DNA of 64,000 nt from Trissonchulus latispiculum. Lineage: Eukaryota > Nematoda > Enoplea > Enoplida > Ironidae. This document shows, one piece after another, positions 1 through 11,568 of the stretch. The DNA is taken from assembly GCA_030248195.1 (NCBI GenBank), contig JASAND010022912.1, forward strand, positions 62,001 to 126,000. Reading direction: 5' to 3'. The translations under genes and the position numbers were made by a program. Each line of letters opens with the position of its first letter. Positions within the stretch are counted from its first letter, which is position 1. The notes under the pieces are model-generated. The model searched no databases, was not told the DNA's origin, and saw nothing but the letters and a program-made list of their open reading frames with translations.

Positions 1-1088
1 AAAGTGAAAAACAAATAGCAAAAAAGACAAAATTTTTTTCAAAAAAACACCTGCCACCAGCCCAATTCTAAAACCAAAGAGTTTGTGTGTAAAACTCCAG
101 AAAAAATTGGAAATTATATTTATTTCCAGGAATCCTGTTGAATATGTCGAAAACATGCTGTCTAGGCTAAGGCTTCAAATCTTCAAAATTTGGCATGAAA
201 AATTTTAGCATGTCTAATCTGCACAACCTCTATATAACGGTGAACTCAAAATGTTTTAATGGGCTAAAGAGCACTCTGAAATCAGAACCTTTTCTTCGTC
301 CTTGATATTTCCAGAATTATGGATTCTATTAGAATGTTTTTATGTACATAGCCAGAACAACAGTTCCATTATCCTGATTGACTGATAAAGATGAACGACA
401 TTTGAAACCATGCATTCACTGTATAATGTTACTATTATAACATTCGCTACTCTTCATGTATGTACTAATTGGAATCCAAGACCATGAACTTCAGCTGCCA
501 ACATCAGTGCCCTAGTAACGTTGCCAGAAAGTGCATTAGAAAGGGCTAATTTTTCACTTCTTTTGTTTTAGTTTTACTCAAGCATCAGGTTTCGCTTATA
601 ATGCAATTTTTCTATTTCATAAGGTGGGAAACCCCATGGCTTTGTCAAAGCACCGGGCTGGTAGCAGAATGAGCATGTTAAGGAAATTTTTTGATTACAC
701 TGAACACTTAGCGAGTAATCTCCCATTAGCGTTGTCCCCTGGCCGTTTAGAGGGCTGTAGCCGGTGTGGTCTGGTCAGTTTCGGGACGGAGTTTCGGTGA
801 AAAAACGTTGAAACCATAAGGCTCAGCCCGCTGCAAGGCCCTCCCATTATAATAGTGAAAATGTATAGCTTCATACATGCTTCCAAAACCCACTCATGCC
901 TTTTCCCGCTTGCGTTATGTAGTCGCGCTTACTATCACAATGGTTGAATTTACCCAGCAAACGGTGAGATCCTTTGATTAGCATAAAAATCACTCCGTGA
1001 ACTGAAACGAGCTACCGAGTATTATGTTAATGGCGAATTATTAATAAATAAAGGATAAACAGATATCTTCCTCTCAAAGTTTGAGAAT
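1..1088. other. Intergenic, no gene recognised
   Basis: I see no coding exon with family resemblance, no RNA gene and no repeat structure here. The short minus frame at 695-886 has no recognisable motif and is probably chance. Confidence 0.5.
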
Positions 1089-2190
1089 GTGTAATGAAGT
1101 TGCTTTGATCTGAATTAAAGTTTGCTTTTCCTTTGCTTTTTGTTTGACCTAGTCGGTTAGGGCTCCAATAGCAACTTGATCCTTTACACGGAGGGTCGGC
1201 GCGTCTGCTGAGATCAGCAAACTTAGACACAGGATTGCCAAAAGGTGGTTTGTCCAAAATCGGGTATCCTTGTAGCCAACCTGAGTGGGGTCTTGGTGGT
1301 GAGTTCGTTTGGTAAGAGGGGAGTGATTCACAGGATATCAGTGAAAACAAGCGGGGTCGATGCTTGTCTTTCTTTGAGGCTCAGCGGTATCAGTTCACAA
1401 CAGTGAGTTCCGATACGTATCTTGATAAACTGATCAAGATTTACAACTGGACAGTTTTTCTGGACTCCTTCAGTGATCAGGGATTAAGATCTCTAACTCG
1501 AGATCCTTCACTTACTTGTACAGGGAAAGGTTGATCCTGATTCCAAGGGTTCTAGCCGATGACTGTACCCTAGATTAAACGCTTTCTAAGGTACACTTAA
1601 ATTTATTAAGAAGAATTCTCACAGTTACAATGATTATGATAATAAAATAATAATAATAATAATAATGATAATACGTTGCGCTAATGAGACTATCAACAAT
1701 GAGACAATATTCTCCACTGAAATATAGGTTTACAGATACTGAATACAGGTTACAGGGTTGCCAGAGTTGCCAGTTCTGAGATAAAATTCTTAATTACTTT
1801 TAATTGAGGGACAAGACTTTAGATTATGACTCTTCGTTATTACCTCTTCTTCTTCTCTTTCTGTACTCTTATTCTCAGCTATGATATCCTACTGCTAAAC
1901 TCTGTGCTTTCCCTATATGCTTGTGTTCTTGTAGTCTATTCCTTTATCAGTCCTTTAGAACAAGGACAACACTAATAATAATTATCAATGATAATAATAA
2001 TAATAATAATTAATTAAATTTAACAGGCACACACAAATTCCGGTCCTTGGGTGAACCCAAGAATGCTGTTCCAATCTCCTGTAGCGGAGCACACAGCGCA
2101 CTGTTCCCGGATGCTATTCGGAGAACCTGAGGGATCTAACACAGGGGTCGGTCTGGTTGGGGGATGCCTGGTACGGTTATATAAACTTCA
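1089..2190 (+). repeat. Dispersed repeat family A, copy 1 (LTR-like)
   Basis: This non-coding block of about 1.1 kb is clearly related to 23,498-24,440 (same strand) and to the reverse complement of about 57,180-57,600. Shared landmarks in order are a TGTAATGAAG-type left edge, a cacgga(a/g)ggtc(a/g)gc(a/g)cgtctgct segment, ccaacctgag(t/c)ggggtctt, ggttgccagagttgcca, and ggtc(c/g)gt(c/t)ctt(t)gggtgagccc. The left edge starting with TG suggests an LTR, but I could not place the right end or a target duplication. A local AT-rich microsatellite of ATA/AAT type sits at 1,640-1,672 and 1,973-2,010. Confidence 0.6.
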
Positions 2191-2650
2191 ACAATTAACT
2201 AATATAAATTATTAAATTATCTTCTTTATAGTCTTCCTTGTTTCGTTCCAAATCTGCAGAATAGTTAAGCCAGAAGGGTGCAGATAACAATCCCCTCGGT
2301 AAGAATGACGAAAATCAGAGTGAAACTCATCTTTTGGAAGTTGAAAGGATAAAGTTCAATTTGTAAGAATCGAAAGAGAATGTTAAGACAGTTCCTTTAG
2401 GTTTTAGGTCCCGTATTCAATTCCGGTGCTTTTCACAATCCGTCCCTGCCTTAGCAGTTCCACCAAAGTTCGATCCGATTATCAATGTACCTTCACTAAC
2501 TGATTCTGATCCGATTCACTGTCCACCACAATTGTCCTTCTCCGGACTGACTATCAATAATGTGACCAAAATTAAGTACAAAAAATCTTCGAATACCAAC
2601 TATCTGGACTTGATTCCGGCAGGATCGATGTGACTTCCGCACCTGAATCA

Positions 2651-2760
2651 AATGGGTTAAAACCCATTAGTTACACAATTATGGTGCGGGATTCGAACCC
2701 GGCAACCATTACTCACTTTCTGGCTTTCTGAGATTAAAGATGAACTTGCGAAACTTAGGT
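2651..2760 (-). repeat. tRNA-derived SINE-like segment plus hairpin
   Basis: On the minus strand, at about 2,681-2,705, there is a strong Pol III B-box/T-arm sequence, GGGTTCGAATCCC, flanked by complementary T-stem bases. A weak A-box-like stretch lies about 30 nt upstream. A full cloverleaf could not be folded, so a tRNA-derived SINE or relic is more likely than a tRNA gene. Next to it, 2,651-2,668 is a perfect 8-bp hairpin (aatgggtt, loop aa, aacccatt). Confidence 0.4.
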
Positions 2761-5305
2761 TAGCCATAGTAACCGAACTTTCTGACATTTTTGATATAAA
2801 ATTGAGAAACTTCAACACTTAATGAAGATTCTGGAAGCATTTTAACGAAAACGCTGTTTTTGAGCAATTTCCTGCAATTCCATGCAGGAAATTGCGGTAA
2901 AGATGTGATTTCGCTTCGTACAGTCCGTTTTTGTACTGTTCCAGGTTGGAACACCAAGATTAAAGTAGATCCGTAATTTGTAATAGCTTGACACTAACTA
3001 GATAATTTGCGGTTACTCTTATATCTGCATAAAATAATCATGTAATTTTCAAAACAACATCAAGACGTTTGGGGCCCTTGTTCTGGCCCCAGAGTTCAGG
3101 GTAGTAACAACTCCCTGTAGTCGAAATGTCACACAACTTGAGGCCAAAGTAGTAAGAGGATAAAAAGTTGGTTTAGTTAGAAGATGGTTCATTTTACCCT
3201 ATCCATATTTCCTACGTAATTATTTATTATTTTCTTTATTTCAGACGTACCATTACTTATTAGGTAATACCGTACAAGATTATTGATTTTCGATGTCTAT
3301 TATTGCCAGTTACAAGTAGTTGACACAACTTGGATTCGAAAACTCGTACGGTTGATTTTTCAACCGTACTAACTATTAGGTAGCCTGCGTTGGTTAATTC
3401 TGTTCTCGAACATGGTGCAAAAATGTGAAGCAGCACCTAATTATGGTTGCAGTCATTATTACAGGCTAAACATGAACTGGACTAGGCTGAACGGACCAAA
3501 AATGGCAATAACGACCTTTGCTTGCTTCGGAAACAAAACAACAATACATTAGCTAAAGAACTACGATTAATACTATCCTTACGTAATATTACTATACTTC
3601 TTTCAAATGGAAGGTCTGCAGCTGTAGCCATTATTAAGACTAACTATGAACAGGGCTTAGCCTAACTAATCGGTACCGGCAATAGGGACATCTATTTAAT
3701 TTGGAAATAGAATGACAATATATAACCGATGAACATTATACTTCCGACTGCCGTAACTATTCGGTGCGAAACGCGTTCAGTAATGCAAAGCTGACGGTTT
3801 ATGGAATCCCTTTTATGCGATTCGTCCACACTCTGGATACAGAGTAACTTACGCGGACGAATCGAGGATTTCCCAATACAGACTACAATGGACCTAAATA
3901 CGGGGTCCTTATGACCTTAGATCCTAACATCCACACCTCATTTGCATGTTTCCTATTATAAACAGAAACCTAAATTACTTACGTAATTCTGCATTCACAA
4001 CTTTCGGACATGCATTCAAAACTTGGTTGCTGTTATTTTTCTGCCTACTACCTAAATTTTGAGATAATTTCGGTGTTTCGGACAAACCACGCGTACAGGC
4101 GGTCACTATACATTCAGACAATCGTACTCCCGACTATTACAGTCAATTGCATCATGCAAACTGTAACATCCTTACACAGTTCAGTACTTAACTACGTAAA
4201 CTTATTCCCTAGTTAAACAATCCTCCAACCGCAATTACACAACATCTGGACTACTGGTTAATAAACATTCATACTGTACTTATACACCATTCAGACTAGA
4301 ATACACTCATGTCAAATTCCGGATATATATTCGTTCGCGCAACCCACAAACAAACTTTCTCCTGCTTAATATCTGAGTTCTCGTTCACTCGACGGTGCTC
4401 GCAACCTTCGTCGAACAGAAGGAGTTTGCGCGAGTCACGACACGCATATAATCACATAAGTTCACACAAAAATCATTCATACACTCATACACACGTAATC
4501 ATACAGTTTCCTAGCTAATTGTTACTTAGCTATTTTCTAATTACAAACAAGATTACAACTACAAATACAACAAATCCTAATACTAGCTACAATTAATGTT
4601 ATTAATTTCTTAACTACCATTTTAAATGTATCCTAATAATATTAACTACTAATTTTTGGAATTTTGTGAAAACTTTGGTGCGAGTTTTAATGTTTTAAAA
4701 CTCGACTTTTAGTGCAGAAGTTTGAGAAGTTTGTAGTATTTTGGAAAAATATTTTGGGAACTTTATGAAAGCCATGTGAGTAATGATTGCCAAGCAATCA
4801 TTACTACAAAAAACTACTACAACACATTAATATTAACACACAGACAATTGGGTAGGGAAGCCGGTCATTCCCTTTTAAAACTTCTCAATAATTAATTAAA
4901 TATAAAACAACTCATAGCCTTTAGGATTCAAATTAAACATCCTAATTTTTAGAAACCTATTACTTTTAAGAACCGACCTAAGCTAAAACAAATGACATAG
5001 TACGAAACAATACGATTTCTGGATTAACTGCGCCTTGATCAACAATATGGCCGGCAACTCCTAGTTGCCGGCTGTGGGGAACAAACCTTAAAACTAGCTC
5101 ATATTCTTTTTAAGGGTCATATTTTCGGAGACCCACTAACTCACTTCCAAGAGGTGGGGTCCCCACTCATTTCATCCCAAAAACTGCAAAGTGCATCATT
5201 ATTTTGTAACCTCTGAGGCCCTAATAAAAACTACAAGTCAAAGGTCGTGGCTTGACCGAAAATTTAAATAAAAACGTAACGTGGAAATAAAAGGGCTAGG
5301 CAAGT

Positions 5306-5470
5306 CTCAAGACCCCCATCGCACAGGAGGAATTTACATGAGCTGCCTTTTAGAAAGAAATCATAAAAGTAAAAGGTGAAATAATAAATAAGGGGCACGA
5401 CTCAAAACCTCCATCGAACAGGAGGGGTTTACATGAGCTGCCCCGCAATATGAGATCATAAAATAAAAAT
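5306..5470. repeat. Direct repeat pair, 95-bp period
   Basis: Two diverged copies of about 65 bp start at 5,306 and 5,401. Both carry ctcaa(g/a)acc(c/t)ccatcg, then acaggagg, then tttacatgagctgcc and a following (g)atcataaaa. Within each unit, cctcc...ggagg can pair as a small hairpin. I see no coding function. Confidence 0.6.
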
Positions 5471-5525
5471 ATAAGAATAAACTGAAATTGGCATTGGGCC
5501 CACCCATGCTAGTGAACTAAAAATT

Positions 5526-5710
5526 GGCCAAAAGGCCTCATGATGAAAATGGAGAAAAATTCTGCCCGTAGGCTCAAAAATAGCACACAAAAAGGCTTGG
5601 CCCAAAGGCCCATATAATATAAAAAAATGGCCGAAAGGCCCAAAAACACATCTATAAAAAACTTGGCCCGAAGGCCCCAAAATAGCAAAATTTATGGCCA
5701 AAAAGTGGCC
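5526..5710. repeat. Array of six GGCC mini-hairpins
   Basis: GGCC-loop-GGCC hairpins recur at 5526-5537 (loop AAAA), 5564-5573 (a 3-bp version, loop CGTA), 5599-5610 (CAAA), 5629-5640 (GAAA), 5665-5676 (CGAA) and 5696-5710 (7-nt loop). Centres lie 30-37 bp apart, joined by A-rich linkers. The loop varies while both stem halves stay complementary. An open minus frame crosses the array but is a by-product of the repeat. Confidence 0.75.
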
Positions 5711-6431
5711 TTAGAGATCTTAATTTTTTATCCTTGTTGTAATTTCCTGGCCGGGCATAGGAAACCCTTCTGGCCCTCAATTGAGTGTGTTCGCTGGTTT
5801 CTTTCTTAATCTCTTTTCTAGCCCGAAGGCTAGAAAAGTCCCTAGTCTTTTACCCTAACCTGGGGAGGATGCGTTTAAATCTCCGTGCCAAAACTCTGGC
5901 ACACAGCGGAGACGCATCAGAGGGGAGAGGGGAAAGCAACCTCCTGAGGTTGCTGCTCAAGCGAACTCTGACGGTTTGGAAAAGTTTTGGACCGAGCTGA
6001 CAGCTCTCTGACAGCTCGGTGACAGGTCATTAAATCGGGTTGCGGCGGACTTTCTTTTTGTTTTTAAGGCAAAGCTTCTAGAAAGTTCTAGAACCTTCTA
6101 GAAGCTTGCCACCTTTTGCACGTGGGGCGCAGCGGCGGGCTGAGCCAGCTGGCCATCAGGGGTCGAAATTAATAAGATTTTGAAAATATTACCCCCCAAC
6201 TGACCCATTTTTGATAAATTTTGGGTGCTGAAACTCGGCGAAACTTTGCGAAATTTTCTTTAACATGTAAAGGTAACCAAAGGGAGAACTTCGTGAATTT
6301 TTATAACTTTGTCGGATTATTACCGTAGATACACAATTTTCTGCGAGTTAAAACTTATATCACCATGAACTACGTACTTAACTACCTACTTCTAGCTATT
6401 CATATTATTTTTCATATTATTAATGAGGGAG

Positions 6432-6731
6432 ATTAGCCCCCTCCAATTTATATGACTTGGGCTAATAGTGTTATTTTCCTTTCCTTTCTTTGTTGGCCTT
6501 GTCCTCGGCCAAAAGTTCAAGCGAGGACAACTGCTAGGCCCAAGAAGAAAGAGGCCTAGCAGTATAGAAAGGAAAAGAAAACAACACCTGACTGAGGTGT
6601 AGTCTAGGAGGTAGACAACCTCCTAGACAATAAAAAAGGAAAGGTTTGACTTAAGTCAAACCTAATAAAAGAACCTTTTTAGAACACTCCTTTTTGGAGT
6701 GATAAGATTACGAAACAAAAAGTAATCTTAT
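6432..6731. repeat. Cluster of consecutive hairpins with branched outer stem
   Basis: After a hairpin at 6432-6439/6459-6466 come seven back-to-back hairpins: 6499-6507/6522-6530, 6531-6540/6553-6562, 6584-6589/6595-6600, 6602-6611/6619-6628, 6642-6651/6654-6663, 6685-6690/6696-6701 and 6702-6710/6723-6731. The first two are enclosed by a roughly 20-bp imperfect outer stem made of the pyrimidine-rich tract just before 6,495 and the purine-rich tract after 6,563. Together these form a three-way junction. No ORF or known RNA family is recognised. Confidence 0.75.
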
Positions 6732-7718
6732 AAAAACATTTTTGCCCGTAACTTTCTTATTTTTGGGAGTTAAAAGGTCGGGTTTGCATTTTTGGAATCA
6801 GGATTCAATTCTCTTTCATATGAGCCCAAGTCATGTTTCGGACTAAAATTACAAAATTTAACCAAATATTAGCTAAATATCACTAATTAACACTTATTAA
6901 CCCTATCTAACTACGTATCTAGCTATTTAGTACCTAATATTGAACCATCTTCTACTAATTTGTTATTTTTTGATGATTTTCGCATTAACACTCTTTATTA
7001 GCACTTAAACTCCGATTTTGAGGACATAAAAGACTTTTATTTTTCCAATAAAACTGGGGAACATTCCGGCAGTTGATTATTAGGCATTTCCGACCGGAAA
7101 GAGGGGAATTGGGAGTCCTATCTCGGACTTATTAAGGGTAACTACCCTTTTAACTGGGATTTGTAATTTCAGTGTTAGTAAAGGAGTTAGTACAATTAAA
7201 GACCGTTAAGACTTCCGTTAACTATTAAAACTGATTTTTCTTATGCTATTCGTATCTACTGTGCGTTTAAGTTTTCCTGCACTGTTAACTTATTCAATGC
7301 CTAAATCTAAAATCCTAGTCCCTAATTGAATGGATAGTAATTTTCGCCTGACAACTCTGGCAATTCAGAACAAGACATAACAAAATACATCAAATATCCT
7401 AAACATTAATTCCAATCAACTTAATCATTACTAAACCAGAACTCGTCGTCTTCTTTGTACTGAAGCCTTCATTTCTTCGTATAATTCCTTGTTCGTCATT
7501 TAGTTCCCGAAATTCGTTTTTTTAACCTTTTTGAAACTCCTTTCATTACAAATGCTTTTGACAATAATCATTCGATAATGTTAAATTTAAATTCACTGTT
7601 CATAATATTCATCGGCAGTTTGCAAATGTGGAAGGAAACAGTCTCGTAATTCACATAAACGCACATTTTATAGAGAAAATTTAATACAATAAACATTTAT
7701 GAGTGTACAAACACGATG

Positions 7719-7807
7719 AACTACGTTTCAGACCTTGTAGCGGACCACCTCACGGACCGGAGCGTGTGAGCCCCGGCCATGAGCAAGACTCGGTGGTTCT
7801 CGTAGTT
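7719..7807. repeat. Nested inverted repeat (cloverleaf-like)
   Basis: An outer 7-bp stem (7719-7725/7801-7807) encloses a second stem (accacc/ggtggt at 7744-7749/7792-7797) and a small internal hairpin (7750-7769). It resembles the branched structure near 6.5 kb but has no sequence similarity to it that I can see. Confidence 0.5.
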
Positions 7808-8239
7808 TCGGACACGGGCCGGGCCTGAGAACTTCTTATTGGAACAACCCTACCTCTCTAAATTTTGGCAAGGTGTGCACACAATGTGCATACTCTGGAT
7901 GGTACAGCTTAGGTTCGCTTTGAGATTCTCGCTAGGTACAACTAACGTAATGTAAATCCCGATTGTCAAGACCTTCAAAAAAGTTTGGCTATTAACATTT
8001 CTTCTACAATATGTACGGAGCAAGAATAAAACCGGGAAAACATCTCATAATAGAACATGAGACCGGTAACTGATTCATGCAAGCACTATTGACCTCCCTA
8101 GGATGGCTTCCCTGATTCGGAAACAAACAGTCCTGGAGCTTGTCGAGTTATTTAAAAGTGATCTACTTTAAATATGACCGATTTTAAAATGGAAGGCATT
8201 CCACACCTTTAATGTTGCCTTTAACGAAAGGCAACAGGT

Positions 8240-9413
8240 ACTGCTGAAAAAGCTAGTTGACTTTTAGCAAAATTCTTATTTTCTAATATGGCTTATTTGA
8301 GAGAATTTTTAGCAGTTGTTAGCATTTAGAAATTGTAGCATTAGCAAGGTTACATAGAAACTAAGTTTACTTCTTTCATACAGCTAATTGTTTAACCAAT
8401 AATCTTGGCAGTTTCCAGATTTCACGTTATTAACCAACAACTGATTGTGCAATACTGTAGAATGCTGAAACCATCCGGATTATGCATTGCTTTGGCTAAA
8501 CCGTACTTAGCAGTCGGACCCACGACATTCTGCAATTAAGGCAACCATTCTGTCAGAACGCTGAGCTACAAAGGAGTCAAATCCAACTATTTTTGATTCA
8601 TACACAATTGCCATATTAATTTAAACGCAGCAAACATGCTAAATTTATTTGTATCGCAGATCAGCGAATTGCCAATTGTGTCATAGGCTAAAATTTACTA
8701 TCAAGGAATGTGCATGAGAGCAGCTTAGATTTGAACATTTAACTATTTCAAAGTACCGAATGCTTTATAATCTTTGTATCAATAGCTCTTTGTGATTTCT
8801 TATGCGATGATGATGCTTATCTGATGCGGCCTGTATCAAACAAACTGAGCCTTCTCAATTAGAGTGTCTAGCTACAATAATAATCTTCTACAAAACCAGC
8901 TGATTGTTTTATGAATGACAGCTTTTTGGCTTGTTATTTGTGCTGTCCCTGGGTTGGAATTCAGTGACCACTTGTGGAAGGATTGCCACTAAAAATTTGC
9001 TCATGAACACTAAATCAAACAGCATTTTGCCTTACTGTTGCAACCTGTTTGGGTACACTAACTGGAGAATATCAACGTATCTTACAAGATTTGGAAGCCG
9101 TGTAGCAGTTTACTCTTAAACACAGAATTGGTTCTGGGATTGAATCATTCTGCGTAAAATTTTACTAATTGTTTGCAAAATGTGATATTTCAACTTCAAT
9201 TTCTGTAACGTATCCAACTTTAGTCCTTAATTTCAATCATATGGTAGAATCCTATTATAAATTCGTGGTTTTATATAACAACTTAGGACTAAGATTACAC
9301 TCCGTGAGCTGTCGCCAGAATATCCTATTTAACATATGATTTGGTTTTAACTGTCTACTTTCCACAGTTTATCTAATGTGTGCATGCTTTGCTTTATTGC
9401 AGCAGAAAAAAGA
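8240..9413. other. Intergenic, upstream of the lectin gene
   Basis: No gene is recognised. A splice-acceptor-like tract (tttgctttattgcag) ends at about 9,402, just before the lectin start. The 5' end of the lectin transcript is therefore probably spliced from an unseen leader exon somewhere in this stretch. Confidence 0.45.
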
Positions 9414-10318
9414 ATGAACAGAATTTATACTACAACAACAGCTGTGATATTTCTCCTTTTTGAAATCCCCCTTTTGTTAGCTTGCCCGGCGCACTGGTTG
9501 GATTCAAATCAAACTTGTTTAAGTCTTTTTATTCAAGATCTAACCTGGCATGATGCGAGTAAATTTTGTCGAAAGCATGGTGGCCACTTGGCCACTCCGA
9601 AAACAAGATCAGTTACGATAGCTTTAATGAATTTAACGTAAGTTGTCTAATTGCGATACTGTTGAGACGGACGGAGTTGCAAAGAGGAAAGCTCCAATAA
9701 TAATATAGAACATTTTGAAATTTATTCTGCACACTTCTCCAGAAGCATTTACCAGTTAAAGCAAAACTTTATAGGCTCAAAGCTGTGTAATAATTTAGTC
9801 TTTATACTTAATACTTCTCTGGATTATTCCGTTAAAATTTTGTATTTATAGAAAGCTACTATATGCAAGAGTGACAAATGCAAGATGATGACTATTTCTA
9901 AAGTGTTTGAAAGCACAACTTTATTTTTAGTGAAAATCTACTGTCAGATTGTTGGCCTATAATTGGTGATTGCGGAAATTACTTTTGGATTGGGGTTCAC
10001 GATAAGCTGCATGAAGGATATTTGCAGATTGACAATGGCGCTTGCGTACCAGACCACTTCTATGACAAACTGTACGAACGATTTTGGTATTATGAGAGAA
10101 ATAAGGAAATTGGACATTGTGGCTCAGATTGCTTTGTCATGGGAACGCAAGGACACAACTTCTTTTTGAAAGACTTGCCATGCGATAAAAAGTTGCCATT
10201 TGTCTGTGAGTTTCAAGAAATCAAGTTGGATCAAGGAAATTGGACATTGTGGCTCAGATTGCTTTGTCATGGGAACGCAAGGACACAACTTCTTTTTGAA
10301 AGACTTGCCATGCGATAA
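9414..10318 (+). CDS. Secreted C-type lectin-like protein, 2 exons, C-terminus altered by duplication
   Basis: Exon 1 is 9414-9637 and exon 2 starts at 9931, with a GTAAGT donor, a tatttttag acceptor and a 293-bp intron. The spliced product is about 203 aa. Residues 1-23 are a signal peptide (hydrophobic stretch before ACPAHW). A CTLD follows, with CRKHGGHLATP early, a WIGVHD core and a terminal CDKKLPFVCEF with the paired cysteines. The motifs for classical calcium/mannose binding (EPN, WND) are not evident, so the ligand is unknown. The start at 9,414 is preferred because a splice acceptor lies about 11 nt upstream and the minus-strand paralogue has the same arrangement. An exact 130-bp tandem duplication (10103-10232 and 10233-10362) replaces the old C-terminus (which ended at 10,385) with a frameshifted tail of about 27 residues. 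The CTLD itself stays complete. The next gene downstream is a GPCR, as in the inverted copy. Confidence 0.8.
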
Positions 10319-10362
10319 AAAGTTGCCATTTGTCTGTGAGTTTCAAGAAATCAAGTTGGATC
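10103..10362 (+). repeat. Perfect 130-bp tandem duplication inside lectin exon 2
   Basis: Positions 10103-10232 are repeated at 10233-10362 with no difference that I can find by eye. 130 is not a multiple of three, so the second copy is read out of frame. The paralogue on the minus strand has only one copy. Confidence 0.9.
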
Positions 10363-10385
10363 AATGTGCTACTTTCTCAAAGTAA

Positions 10386-11568
10386 GCTTATAACGGTTGT
10401 CCATAAGTTTTCATGTTGCAACTAGTATTGACTTAACTGCACGTCCATTTAAGGGCATGTCTATTAAGGGCTACTTAACATGGCTTAATTGTTAAGAATT
10501 TTTTATTTATTTTTTATTTATTATTTATTTTTTATTTGTACTGAATTTTTATTTCCATGCTATTGTAACATGACATTTAGGTCCAAATTACTGCATATAT
10601 ATAATGAACAAAATACATTCAAGTTTGAACGTAGGTATATAGCATTTCTTCTTGTCGCACCGCGATTTTACCAAGCCGTCATTCAATGGTATATAGCAGC
10701 AGCTGCTGCGTAATATGTAACAAGCAGGCTGCTGCTTCGACGTGCTCTGTCTAATGCATATAATGTTACTATCTGCTGCAATCTTAGCATGCAGCAAATA
10801 ACGTGTCAGTAATCCTTGTACATTTACTAAGAAAAGTTGCGAACTCATTTTGTGTTTTGTCTATTTTTGCTTATTTGATCACATGTTCTTTCTTAGCACA
10901 GACACATATGCCAAGATAGTTTCGATTATCTCCTTTTACAAAAACTTAAAATCCTTGAGTTGAGTGCATTTTAAAAGATTCCTTTTGATTTTTACTCGTC
11001 TGACCGCCTTAGTGGCGTTCCTACAACCCAACAACTAACCGCGGTGTTGTACCGACATCCTACTGCACCAGCGGCCCATTAGTCGTCATTGGACTATATA
11101 GTTGATAGTTTATATGCTTTGAACAAAGTGTAAACTGGGCTAACCAATCAGTCAGTCAGTATCAGCTTTCGTGGGACTGATGTCCTTTTTCTCCAGTAGT
11201 CCACTGCACCCTGTTGGAATTACCCACTACCCTGGATTACCACAAGCTGGTTATCCTTTTGCTTAGATTGCAGATGTTGCTATTGGATCTGCATAATGTA
11301 ATTGTGGCCATCGCTGCATTATCCAATAAACTGCCTAGTCTAAATCGTGTTCGCATTTTTATTTTTATTTATAATCGCTCTTGTATCCTTAAAATTTTCC
11401 AGACTCTTTCTGCTAATTTTTCCTATATGCTACCGAGGCAGTTTAGCGTTATTTTCGGATGATAACATTGTGCTATATGGTAACTAAATTGCAGTATTGT
11501 TGTGGAAGACTGAAAACGATGCCAGTTACGGTAGGATGTATCATTGATTTTGTACTTTAACTTTGTAG
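10386..11568. other. Between lectin and GPCR; first GPCR exon not located
   Basis: This spacer should contain the first coding exon of the downstream GPCR (initiator Met and start of the extracellular tail), but no convincing exon is visible. The open frames at 10,489-10,848 and 11,214-11,462 have no family motif. A short palindromic stretch, tagcagcagctgctgc, lies near 10,696. Confidence 0.4.

Larger units (their letters stand above)
2651..8240. repeat. Hairpin-dense non-coding zone
   Basis: About 25 short perfect or near-perfect hairpins are scattered through 5.6 kb with no recognisable gene. The strongest are 2864-2876/2883-2895 (13 bp), 3346-3355/3360-3369 (10 bp), 3818-3827/3855-3864 (10 bp, enclosing a second hairpin at 3830-3845), 4681-4690/4695-4704 (10 bp), 4779-4790/4794-4805 (12 bp, loop caa), 5050-5059/5063-5072 (10 bp, loop cct), 5813-5823/5828-5838 (11 bp, CGAA loop), 6072-6083/6096-6107 (12 bp, nested palindrome) and 8213-8222/8227-8236 (10 bp). 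Stem sequences differ from one another, so this is not an ordinary tandem repeat. The function is unknown. Confidence 0.75.

Noticed and set aside
5456..5701. Minus frame over the GGCC hairpin array as a gene
   Set aside because: Its repeated Gly-Pro phrases follow the 30-37 bp repeat and no family is recognised.
2651..8240. Mitochondrial insertion (numt) as the source of the hairpin zone
   Set aside because: No mitochondrial gene fragment could be recognised in any frame.
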